In this document: piece after piece, positions 17,450 through 25,733 of the stretch
Layout: each line of letters opens with the position of its first letter
Position numbering within the stretch: the stretch's first letter is position 1
Source: Gillisia sp. CAL575
Lineage (GTDB): Bacteria > Bacteroidota > Bacteroidia > Flavobacteriales > Flavobacteriaceae
Assembly: GCF_000403785.1 (NCBI RefSeq)
Contig: NZ_APHJ01000023.1
Location: 161,053-225,052, forward strand
DNA length: 64,000 nucleotides
Reading direction: 5' to 3'
Notes under the pieces: generated by a model
Told to the model about the DNA's origin: nothing
Database searches by the model: none
Seen by the model: the letters and a program-made list of their open reading frames with translations, nothing else
Translations under genes and position numbers: made by a program

Positions 17450-18604
17450 ATGATAAATTCCATTTTTAAAAGCCTTCTATTATTAATTCCTCTTATAGGA
17501 TTTTCACAGGTGAATGATAGTATGGCAGAACCTATATTCTCCATAGAAAAGGAAAAGCTTTTAAAAAATATTAATATCACATTCGATCTGCGTACAGAGT
17601 TTCAGGCCTATACCTTTAGAGGCGGAGATCGATATTATAACGGTATTCAGTTTGAAAACGGGTATACTGCACTTGGAATTTCTGCAAAACTTCACGAAAA
17701 ACTAAATTTTCATTTTAGAAACCGATTTAATAAAGGCGGCGAGGTGCAATCTTTAGATCAACTTGGCAGCAATATAGAACTAGCTTATATAGACATCAAT
17801 GCTAGTCCGAACCTTAATATTATAATAGGGAAAACATATGCGTTTTATGGAGGCTATGAATATGAGTTCCAAGCTTTAGATGTTTTGGAATATAATGATA
17901 TTCAAAGCAATGCTCTTGCATTTGTTACTGGTGCCGGAATTACTTACCAAAATTCTAAAAAGCATAAGTTTGGATTTCAGATCTTAAACTCTCGAACGAT
18001 GCATTATGAAGATCTTTATGGGGATATAGTTACAGACAACATCCAAGAACCTGATTGGCCGGTGGCACTTGTTACAAACTGGCGGGGAAACTTTTTCGAT
18101 AAAAAATTCCAAACCATTTATAGTCTTAGTTATTCAAATCAGGTAAAGAGTAAAGGGACCTATTTTTTTACTTTAGGTAACAAATACCAAAACAATAATC
18201 TCACACTTATGTATGATTTTAATTATAGTTATGAGGAGGTTGATACGAAGGGAATAGTAACAAATATTCTTGCTAGTGAAACGGTCGCTGAAGATGCTAT
18301 GTATATAGAAAATTGGTTACGAGCTGAATATCGCTTTAGCCCAAGATTCACAGGATTAATAAGCCTTATGACCAGCAATGCGTATGGTAATTTGGCAAGC
18401 GAGCCTAAACGTTTAAGAACAAGCTATGGAATAGTTCCTACTGTTTATTATATTCCATTTAAAAATATTGATGTCCGCTTTTTCTTTGCTTATATAGGCA
18501 GGTACTTTGATCATACCAATTATGCTATAGAAAATTTTGGTGCAGCGAATTATAACCGAAATGAAGTAAGGCTGGGCTTTATTGCTCCCTTATTGTTGTT
18601 ATAA
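17450..18604 (+). CDS. Outer-membrane beta-barrel protein (porin-like)
   Basis: 384 residues. A signal peptide (about residues 1-20, ending GFSQ) is followed by alternating amphipathic strands rich in Tyr, Phe and Asn over the whole length. It ends in a final strand (NRNEVRLGFIAPLLLL), as expected of an outer-membrane barrel. Segments such as NIIIGKTYAFYGGYEYEFQA resemble flavobacterial phosphate-porin-like proteins (OprO/OprP-type), but this is not certain. It is alone in its transcription unit. Confidence 0.7.
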   Translation: MINSIFKSLLLLIPLIGFSQVNDSMAEPIFSIEKEKLLKNINITFDLRTEFQAYTFRGGDRYYNGIQFENGYTALGISAKLHEKLNFHFRNRFNKGGEVQSLDQLGSNIELAYIDINASPNLNIIIGKTYAFYGGYEYEFQALDVLEYNDIQSNALAFVTGAGITYQNSKKHKFGFQILNSRTMHYEDLYGDIVTDNIQEPDWPVALVTNWRGNFFDKKFQTIYSLSYSNQVKSKGTYFFTLGNKYQNNNLTLMYDFNYSYEEVDTKGIVTNILASETVAEDAMYIENWLRAEYRFSPRFTGLISLMTSNAYGNLASEPKRLRTSYGIVPTVYYIPFKNIDVRFFFAYIGRYFDHTNYAIENFGAANYNRNEVRLGFIAPLLLL

Positions 18605-18770
18605 GATTATAGTAAAGTAGACCTGAGCCTGCACATCTCTTTAATAATTTACTTCTCCAATTAATCAATTCTAATCCGACAATCCTGACCGCTTTTGGGA
18701 TGAATAATTACTTTTGACCTTATTCTGTAGTCAATAGTCTAATAGCAAATAAAAAATCATAAATTCAAAA

Positions 18771-19166
18771 ATGGAAATTGACAAAATAGCCTTGATAAAG
18801 ATCAAAGACGGCCAAGTTCTAAGCACTAAATCCAAAGGGAAAAACAAGTATTATTTCCCTGGAGGAAAAAGAGAACTCGGAGAATCTGATGAACAAACAT
18901 TGATCAGGGAGATACGAGAAGAACTGAGTGTTGAAATTATCCCAAACTCTTATAAATATATCGGTACTTTTAAAGCGCAATCGGACGGAATGAAAGATGG
19001 GATAATAGTTAAAATGACTTGTTACTCTGCCGACTTTAATGGAGTTCTAAAACCGAATAATGAAATTGAGGAAATAAAATGGCTGAATTTCACCGATATA
19101 GATACAGTTTCTGCGGTTGATAAAATAATATTTGACTTCCTTAAAGATAAAGGAGAGTTAAAATGA
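18771..19166 (+). CDS. Nudix hydrolase
   Basis: 131 residues. The Nudix box fits G-x5-E-x7-REUxEE: Gly32, Glu38 and REIREE at 46-51. The final Gly of the signature is replaced by Ser53. Nudix enzymes hydrolyse nucleoside diphosphate derivatives; the exact substrate cannot be read from the sequence. Length is typical of a single-domain enzyme. It is convergent with the NTF2-like lipoprotein gene. Confidence 0.92.
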   Translation: MEIDKIALIKIKDGQVLSTKSKGKNKYYFPGGKRELGESDEQTLIREIREELSVEIIPNSYKYIGTFKAQSDGMKDGIIVKMTCYSADFNGVLKPNNEIEEIKWLNFTDIDTVSAVDKIIFDFLKDKGELK

Positions 19167-19213
19167 TATTTAAAGTCCATTTAAATTTAGTGCTTTAGAT
19201 GTAAATTAAAAAA

Positions 19214-19252
19214 AATGGTGTTAGATAAGCATACATCTTATCTCACACCATT
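19214..19252 (-). terminator. Terminator between Nudix and lipoprotein genes
   Basis: Arms AATGGTGTTAGATAAG and CTTATCTCACACCATT (one mismatch) around a 7-base loop. On the minus strand it is followed by a T-run, so it mainly serves the lipoprotein gene; it may also stop the Nudix transcript. Confidence 0.75.
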
Positions 19253-19307
19253 AAGCTAATTATGATCGTAAGCAAATTGTTATTTAATATTTTGCTCGGT
19301 ATTCCAC

Positions 19308-19811
19308 TTAAATTCCAGATTTAACAGGAGCTGTAGTGGTACTCATATCTCTTACACAAACATATTTGCCATCTCGTTTTTGGAAATAAGACATGTAATT
19401 ACCATTCTCCAATTCTTTACCCGAAGCATCGAATTCTGTCCATGATCCAATCTCAACGGCAGTATTCCCTTCAGCAAATAAGTCTACTATTTTGTAGACA
19501 TTATAATTCCCTGTGGTATCATTTGCCATATTATTTGCAATGTTCTCCTTTATAGCTGCTTTGCCTGAAATAGGTTGTTTGTTTCTGCTATAAGTCATGG
19601 CATCGTCGCTATAATAGGCTGCTACAGCATCGACATCCTTAGCTTTTTCACCAGCCGAATAGGCATCTTCCATCGCTTGGATTTCACTTTTTACCGCTTC
19701 CATATTAAGGACTTCTTTTTCTTGTACTTCTTCTTTCTCTTTATTTGCGCAGGCCGAAACAATTAAAGTCATAAATGCTAAAACCGTGAATAATCTGATG
19801 TTTTTTCTCAT
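19308..19811 (-). CDS. NTF2-like (DUF4440/SnoaL) lipoprotein
   Basis: 167 residues. The N-terminus is a lipoprotein signal with lipobox SAC at residues ~19-21, so the protein is membrane-anchored in the envelope. The rest fits the NTF2-like fold of the DUF4440/SnoaL group: a first helix (EIQAMEDAYSAGEKAKDVDA), then AAYYSDDAMTYSRNKQPISG, and final strands ending in CVRDMSTTTAP. Proteins of this fold bind small ligands; some are enzymes. No function can be named. Confidence 0.82.
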   Translation of the reverse strand: MRKNIRLFTVLAFMTLIVSACANKEKEEVQEKEVLNMEAVKSEIQAMEDAYSAGEKAKDVDAVAAYYSDDAMTYSRNKQPISGKAAIKENIANNMANDTTGNYNVYKIVDLFAEGNTAVEIGSWTEFDASGKELENGNYMSYFQKRDGKYVCVRDMSTTTAPVKSGI

Positions 19812-20145
19812 AATTGTTTTGTATTGGTTTGATTATCAAGGTACAACTAAAGCTTAGAACTACAAAGGACTGCATTTTAAGTAATTTTGCTGTTAAGAAA
19901 CTATACTCCTAAAAAGTGAATTGCTAAATAATTCATTTTTGATTTAGATTAAAAATTTTGTATGTACCAATTCTGGTTAGATGGTTTTTGTACACAGATT
20001 TAGATTGGAGTTGTCTATCAATCGCAGGATACATAAAGATCGAGGCTTGCCAATTTTATAATTTAATTAAAAGCTATTTCAATTAAAACTGAACTATATA
20101 TTCTCCAAGGATAATGGCTTCAGTTTCATATTTACAACTTCATAC

Positions 20146-20991
20146 TTATTCCATTTCCTTTAAGATCAATACTGGCACTTTTGGATTAAAATCTATGTCT
20201 TCCTTAATTCGCTGTGAAAAGAGTTTTCTAAAAAATCCCTGCTTTCGTTTATAAAGCGCTAGAAAATTACTATCCCTACTTTCAATAAATAAATGAACTC
20301 CCATAGTAAGGGTAGTTTGCGTGAGTTTATGAAAGCTGAATTTAACTTTAGCAAAATAGGTTTTCAGCGTTTCTCTGTTTTGTTCTTGCGCTTTAGTTAG
20401 AGGTCTGTTATCGCTATCTATATACAAGATCCTAATGCTTGCATTCAGAAAATTGGACATATCTATAAGCGCTACCATTTCTTTATCTTTAAATGGAAAT
20501 TTAAAAGTGGTAGGGAACACTATTTCTCTATTAGATTTTGGTAATTCTTTCATTAGTTCGGGTAGAACCAGAAAAGGGCAATTTTCTACCTTTTCGGTCA
20601 CTTCTGAAATTTCGTTATTAACAGCGGTATTTATCGAAATATTATCGCCTCGGGAAACCATTAAGATAAGATCTATTTTATACGTGTCTACACATTCCTG
20701 CATGGCTACGGCAAGATCTTTATTGCTTGATATCGTTTCAAACTGATGCTTCTTGTTTTCTTGTCTGAAATTTAAACCTTGTCGAATTTTATGTAATCCT
20801 TCTTCAGATTCAGTCTTTGCGGTTTCCAGCTCAGAATTATTATTCTTTCCTAGGGAAATCCTTGTAGGGGCATCATAAACATTTAAAATATAAAAAATAC
20901 AGGGAATATCTTTGTAAAGATTTAAAGCATAAACCAAGTTATTCCAGGCATGTTTAGTAAAATTGGTAGGAATAAGAATTTTCTTCTCCAT
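20146..20991 (-). CDS. Universal stress protein (two UspA-type domains)
   Basis: 281 residues in two halves. The first (about 1-145) starts KKILIPTNFTKHAWNNLVYA, typical of UspA, and ends with a conserved segment (VENCPFLVLPE). The second half (about 150-281) is a degenerate repeat of the same fold (REIVFPTTFKFPFKDKEMVA) ending KVPVLILK. The ATP-binding G-x2-G-x9-G-S/T motif is not evident, so nucleotide binding is doubtful. A single gene with no operon partner. Confidence 0.85.
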   Translation of the reverse strand: MEKKILIPTNFTKHAWNNLVYALNLYKDIPCIFYILNVYDAPTRISLGKNNNSELETAKTESEEGLHKIRQGLNFRQENKKHQFETISSNKDLAVAMQECVDTYKIDLILMVSRGDNISINTAVNNEISEVTEKVENCPFLVLPELMKELPKSNREIVFPTTFKFPFKDKEMVALIDMSNFLNASIRILYIDSDNRPLTKAQEQNRETLKTYFAKVKFSFHKLTQTTLTMGVHLFIESRDSNFLALYKRKQGFFRKLFSQRIKEDIDFNPKVPVLILKEME

Positions 20992-21491
20992 AGAATGAGT
21001 TGATTAATTAGGGATTTATGTAAATATACTAAAACTAATTTCCCAATATTTTTATTTTCCTACTGAAAATCTTATTTAAACAATGAATATTAGAAATCCA
21101 CACGTGATTAAATTCAGGAATCACCTTGTGGTTCTTGAATTGAAAATTACCAATAAGCTGCAATTATATTAATTGTAAGAGTTTCAGTTATTCTACTTTT
21201 TAACCCTAGCAACAGATATTTATATTTTTCAACTTCTCGCGAAATTTTTGAGATTCGAATAAGTAAGATTTTAAATTAATAAAGCAAAAAAAGCAGCAAC
21301 TTTATAATAGTTTCTGCTTCATAAAAATTGAAATACAAATATTATATTTTCTAATATATAATTCCATGTTTTATAAAAAGTTAATCCAATGTGTTTCGCT
21401 ATCTTTCAGTAACACTAAAGTTAAAGATATTTATATTTTTATATAATCTTGTTGTAATTTTTAGACAGAAAAATAAGTAAAAAAAATAAAA
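20992..21491. other. 500-base intergenic region with one hairpin
   Basis: AT-rich spacer between divergent genes. At 21111-21141 a 14-base imperfect stem (AATTCAGGAATCAC / GTGGTTCTTGAATT, G-T pairs allowed) with a 3-base loop could fold. It has no following T-run, so its role is unknown. Nothing else was recognised. Confidence 0.45.
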
Positions 21492-22085
21492 ATGTGGTGG
21501 CAATATGTATTAGTTTTTTTAGGTGCCTTATTGTTTGACATAGTTCCTTTTCCTTTTCCACCTGCATTTACTATAATGATGTTTATTCAGATCATTTTTG
21601 GATTGAATGTGTGGGCAGTAATTATAATAGGTGTAGCGGGATCTGTTTTAGGCAGATACATTTTGCTATTATATGCGCCATTATTAGCGAATAAGTATTT
21701 AAAAGAATCCAAGAATAATGACATTCAATTCTTTGGGGCTAAAATGAGAGATAATAAATGGAAGGGTCAAGCAATTGTGCTGGCATATTCTTTATTACCA
21801 CTTCCTACCACACCGCTTTTTTTATGGGCTGGAATTTCAAAATTAAAACCCATATATATTATTCCCGCATTTATCATTGGGAAATTCACAAGTGACACGA
21901 TCGCACTACATTTGGGTAAATACGCATCTGAAAATATTGAAAGTCTTATAGAGAACATATTCTCTTGGCAATCAATCGCAAGCTTAGTATTAAGCATAGT
22001 TTTTCTTTTCTGCCTATTCTTTATAGATTGGCGAAATCTAATTCAAACTAAGAAGCTTGTGATCAATTATAAAATTTGGAAGTAG
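21492..22085 (+). CDS. Multi-pass membrane protein (VTT/DedA-like)
   Basis: 197 residues with about five hydrophobic segments. The arrangement is a short N-terminal reentrant-like stretch (FDIVPFPFPPAFTIMMF), a Gly-rich helix (VAGSVLGRYI) and a later SLLPLPTTPLFLWAG. This resembles VTT/DedA-type membrane proteins that move lipids, but the family cannot be fixed by eye. The gene stands alone. Confidence 0.6.
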   Translation: MWWQYVLVFLGALLFDIVPFPFPPAFTIMMFIQIIFGLNVWAVIIIGVAGSVLGRYILLLYAPLLANKYLKESKNNDIQFFGAKMRDNKWKGQAIVLAYSLLPLPTTPLFLWAGISKLKPIYIIPAFIIGKFTSDTIALHLGKYASENIESLIENIFSWQSIASLVLSIVFLFCLFFIDWRNLIQTKKLVINYKIWK

Positions 22086-22768
22086 GGATAGCTATAAATC
22101 AATTCGGGTTAACATCGGGATAATATAAATTATTAATGATTTTATATCCTTACTAAATGTATAGGGTTATTTGATTATTGAGTTATAGATGACCTTTAAT
22201 TACATAATGGAAAGTTCCTTGTAAGATATAAAGTTCATTCAGATTCTATTTCAAAGTTTATTTATATAAGGCAATCATTTATTTTTAGAACTATAAATAG
22301 CTAACTGAGATTATATTTTAGCAGAATTAGTATGCCCACTTTCATAATCCACTGCAGATCACTTTGATCAACATATTCAGTGATAATCCAGCCTAGATTC
22401 ATTATCAGTTACTTAAATAAATATGCGGATAAAAGGATGTTGTTAAATAATAGATACACTTATGTTTTACTTTCTATTATTAATGAAAAAAATGTTTTAA
22501 ATTTAGATATTCGAAAGTATATCCTACAACTTTTGAACTGTTCTAATTTCTGAAGAACAGTGAATTTCTTTCCCCCTAGAATTATAAGTTTTCAAATAGA
22601 TGTTTCAATTAATTGATGTCTGTTAAAATTTCATTTTAAAGTGTATGCTTAAAACACATTCAAAATTTGAAAAGTCTATTTCAAGTTTTGGAAATTTGAG
22701 CGAAAAAATGATGAATGCAAATGTTTGCAGCTATTATATAAGAGAAAATAATTTAAAAGGTTTATAAA
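22086..22768. other. 683-base intergenic region
   Basis: The longest spacer of the window. I found no coding frame. A perfect 8-base inverted repeat (ACTGTTCT / AGAACAGT, 9-base loop) lies at 22537-22561 and could be an operator or weak hairpin ahead of the OmpA-family gene. Confidence 0.45.
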
Positions 22769-24064
22769 ATGAAAAATATTAAAATCTTATTAGTATTTCT
22801 AATTGTATTGGCATCAGTACAAACAAATCAGGCTCAAATTTTAAAAAAACTTGGAAAGCGTGTGGAAAATGCAGCTGAAAATGCAGTGCTTAGAAAATCT
22901 GAACAGAAAGTTAGTCGTGAGACAGGAAAAGTGATGGATACCATTTTAGATGGTAAAAAAGGTGAAAAAGGGAATAAAAGTATATCTAACAGACAAGACA
23001 AGAAATCCAGTGCTGAAAGGATTGAACATACTAATGTAGAGCAAAACGGATTTGGGGTATATTCTGATTTCACTTTTGTTCCGGGAAATAAGCTCTTATT
23101 TTATGATGATTTTGCGACAGACGCAACAGGTGATTTCCCAGCAAATTGGGAAACTGGTGGCTCTGGGGAGATTGTTACGATAAGCGGATCAGACGCCAAA
23201 TGGCTTTCCTTGGTTAGACGATCTGGGTACATGCCAACTTTAGAAAATACGCTCCCCGAAAATTATACTATTGAATTCGATTTGGCTAATAATGGTTATG
23301 GTAGTGGAAAACCTATCAGTAAATTATATATAGCATTCTTATCTAAGAAGGCATATTCTATGGGTGCTGGAGGAACTTTAGCTGACATAGAAATTTTACT
23401 TTCTAACAATGGTTTTAATGTGAGAAATGTTGAAAATTTTGGGGGTGAAGTTGAAGTTAAAATTGGAAATGAGATTGATAGGGAAATACCAGAATATCTA
23501 AATAATCAGGTTCATATTTCTATCGCCGTAAATAATAAACGCCTACGAATGTGGGTGAATGAAGAAAAGATGGTGGATTCACCAAATTTATTGCAAGCTA
23601 ATATTGGTAAATATTTTATAATTGAAGCAAGAGATATTTTACCTGAAAAAGGACATTTTGTTGGGGTATCTAATTTTCGTATTTCCGAAGCTACTGAAGA
23701 TTTAAGATCATTACTCCTTAAGAACGGAAAATTTAGTACTACTGGAATTTACTTCGAAACTGACTCGTGGATAGTAAAAAAGGAATCGTATGGTATTCTA
23801 TTGGATATCGCTAATATGCTTCGCGACAATGATGATATTACTTTACAAATAGTTGGACATACCGATAATAGAGGTGAGCAGGATTACAATCTCAATCTTT
23901 CTGAAAATAGGGCAGAGACCGTAAAGCAGATTTTTGTAGAAGAATTCGGGATACGTGAAGATAGATTACAATTTATGGGCAAAGGTGAAACGGAAGCTTT
24001 AGATGATAATAATACTGAAAAAGGCAGAGCAAATAACAGAAGAGTAGAGTTTGTTAAGCTTTAG
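22769..24064 (+). CDS. OmpA-family protein with LamG-like middle domain
   Basis: 431 residues. A signal peptide (residues 1-22, ending NQAQ) is followed by a charged linker (about 25-90), a concanavalin A/LamG-like domain (LLFYDDFATDATGDFPANWE through FVGVSNFRISE, about 105-310) and a C-terminal OmpA peptidoglycan-binding domain. In the last domain GHTDNRG and NLSENRAETVKQ carry the expected Asp and Arg. It probably links the outer membrane or a surface glycan to the cell wall. The next gene begins within about 40 bases of the stop. Confidence 0.88.
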   Translation: MKNIKILLVFLIVLASVQTNQAQILKKLGKRVENAAENAVLRKSEQKVSRETGKVMDTILDGKKGEKGNKSISNRQDKKSSAERIEHTNVEQNGFGVYSDFTFVPGNKLLFYDDFATDATGDFPANWETGGSGEIVTISGSDAKWLSLVRRSGYMPTLENTLPENYTIEFDLANNGYGSGKPISKLYIAFLSKKAYSMGAGGTLADIEILLSNNGFNVRNVENFGGEVEVKIGNEIDREIPEYLNNQVHISIAVNNKRLRMWVNEEKMVDSPNLLQANIGKYFIIEARDILPEKGHFVGVSNFRISEATEDLRSLLLKNGKFSTTGIYFETDSWIVKKESYGILLDIANMLRDNDDITLQIVGHTDNRGEQDYNLNLSENRAETVKQIFVEEFGIREDRLQFMGKGETEALDDNNTEKGRANNRRVEFVKL

Positions 24065-24104
24065 AAACATAATAAAATTTTTAGAATCATTCATGCTAAT
24101 TCTT

Positions 24105-24848
24105 ATGACAACAACAAAAAATAATATCCTAGTTATTGTGATAACTATCTTATTTGGTTTTTCAAGCAATGCTCAAGAATCCATTACCGGCACCATTTCA
24201 AATTATTCTATGGGTGAGGGAATAATTAATTCCTATGATATGCTAGCAAGAGATAGAATCCAAATTGGGGAAATAAATGCTAAAGGTGATTTCAACATTC
24301 CACTGGACAAGGATTATTTAACAACAATCAAAGTACAGGCAGAAAAAGCAGGAGAGAATGCGTCCTCGGGTTGGGAAATTAGCTTTAATACTGTAGGTAC
24401 AACTTTTGAATGCTTTGGTGCTGAAATGGAATATGAAAATAGGGAAGCATTTTTAATAGGTGTCCCCAATCCAGAAATTAGTGATAAGGACGGCAAAAAT
24501 GAGGGTGGTGTAATGTACGCGGTAAGTCAACCTGAGATTGCAGAATGGTTACATTCTTATGAGCAAGAAAACATTGTAAAAGGCTATTATTTACGATGGT
24601 TTTTTGCAGAAGAAGCTGCATCTGTAAATGGAGAATGTATAATCCCGGCATATACAGGTAGTGGAGAAGAGAATTATAAAAATAGTACCCTAACGAATTT
24701 AGAACTTCAAAAGGGTTGGAATATAGTTAAATATATGATTACTGAAATTTTCACAGATTCAAATGGAAAAGTGGTTCCCTCTAAAACCGAAATAAGTTCA
24801 ATTAAGACTCTTCCAGAAGATATTATGTGGGTACAATTAAAGATTTGA
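24105..24848 (+). CDS. Exported protein of unknown function downstream of OmpA-family gene
   Basis: About 247 residues from the ATG at 24105, which gives a clean signal peptide (MTTTKNNILVIVITILFGF, cleavage near SNAQ). Earlier in-frame ATGs (24051, 24093) would add a non-signal extension; the first overlaps the OmpA-family gene. The mature part looks beta-rich. No named domain was recognised. It is probably co-transcribed with the OmpA-family gene and may act with it in the envelope. Confidence 0.7.
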   Translation: MTTTKNNILVIVITILFGFSSNAQESITGTISNYSMGEGIINSYDMLARDRIQIGEINAKGDFNIPLDKDYLTTIKVQAEKAGENASSGWEISFNTVGTTFECFGAEMEYENREAFLIGVPNPEISDKDGKNEGGVMYAVSQPEIAEWLHSYEQENIVKGYYLRWFFAEEAASVNGECIIPAYTGSGEENYKNSTLTNLELQKGWNIVKYMITEIFTDSNGKVVPSKTEISSIKTLPEDIMWVQLKI

Positions 24849-25060
24849 AAAAAGATAATAATTGAAAGAATTAATTAATAATACCATCCTTCTAATATTA
24901 CTTTCTTCACTAATTCTAGAAAATTGAGTCGTCAGTGACTTACTTAAGCTGAAATCTTGAAAGGATTTATATATCCAGAATCGTATACTTAAAAGTGACC
25001 TTACTCTTGAAGTTTTAGTTTATCCAGACCCTTGATTTTTACATGATTCTCTTAAGATGA

Positions 25061-25080
25061 GTTTACTTGCCAATACAGAA
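25061..25080. repeat. attL of the mnmE-integrated island
   Basis: GTTTACTTGCCAATACAGAA matches the 3' end of mnmE at 50401-50420 in 18 of 20 positions. On the minus strand it reads TTCTGTATTGGCAAGTAA, nearly the published SGI1 attachment sequence at the 3' end of trmE. It encodes the same FCIGK-stop tail as mnmE. It lies in the 377-base gap 24849-25225; bases 24849-25060 are chromosomal spacer and 25081-25225 the island end, both without recognised genes. Confidence 0.88.
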
Positions 25081-25225
25081 GTTGTCTTTCCATAAAACAC
25101 AGGTAGCTTCAGAGTTTGGGGTGTAATATAGCTACAAAAGGGCCAGGAAAGTAACACATCAATCACCAATAGTCACTATTTTTTAAATTTACAATTACAC
25201 CATTTAATTCTTTAAAAATTATATA

Positions 25226-25507
25226 TCATGGTTTATTCATTAAAGACATCCAATTTGTCATGTTAGCTTGATTCCTTAATAGTTCGTTTATAGTTCTAAT
25301 TTCAATTCTTTGGTTAGGAAAATATTGAAGCTGATTTAAATGCCGGAAAGTAAAAAAAGATCTATTTCTTAGAAGATCATCGTCATTTCTATCCTCAGCC
25401 ATCCTTATTTCCTCAATAATCAAATTAACATTCCGCTCGAATTCCGCTCTGGTTTTCGGTGGGGGCATTCCATATTTACTCTTTTTTCTCATATTCATCA
25501 TTGTCAA
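25226..25507 (-). CDS. Small AVAST-associated protein, paralogue 2
   Basis: 93 residues, last gene of the MBL-STAND operon; unknown family. It is clearly related to the neighbouring 85-residue protein: both share R-x-EFERN-x-N near the start, then a charged helix, a PN-x-R motif and a (I/V)NE-(L/M)LR-x2-AN block. It overlaps that gene by up to 32 bases. Four ATGs (25507, 25501, 25498, 25492) are possible starts; the first is used here. It is probably a small helical partner of the STAND protein. The role is inferred only from operon position. Confidence 0.7.
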   Translation of the reverse strand: MTMMNMRKKSKYGMPPPKTRAEFERNVNLIIEEIRMAEDRNDDDLLRNRSFFTFRHLNQLQYFPNQRIEIRTINELLRNQANMTNWMSLMNKP

Positions 25508-25733
25508 ACTGTGCGGAAGTGTTTGCTAGTAATCTTAGCATTTCGTTTACCGTATTAAAATCAAATCTTTTGTTAGGTAATCCTCTAGCTCTAAGTAAAC
25601 TGATTTCTGTTTTATGAATACCTTCAATTCCTCGGCTAAAATGAATTTTTCCCTCTCGCATCCTCTCTATAAGAATATTTAAATTTCTTTCAAATTCTTT
25701 TCTAGATTCTATATGGGCTCTCTTTGCTTTCAT
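25476..25733 (-). CDS. Small AVAST-associated protein, paralogue 1
   Basis: 85 residues. The ATG follows directly after the TAA of the STAND gene, so the two are translationally coupled. It has the pattern SRKEFERNLNILIERMREGK, then LPNKRFDFNTVNEMLRLLAN, matched closely by the next gene's product. Mostly helical and highly charged, with no membrane segment. I recall that type I AVAST loci are described with three components (A, B, C); this may correspond to the small one, but I cannot verify that. Two tandem copies suggest a duplicated partner or adaptor. Confidence 0.75.
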   Translation of the reverse strand: MKAKRAHIESRKEFERNLNILIERMREGKIHFSRGIEGIHKTEISLLRARGLPNKRFDFNTVNEMLRLLANTSAQFDNDEYEKKE

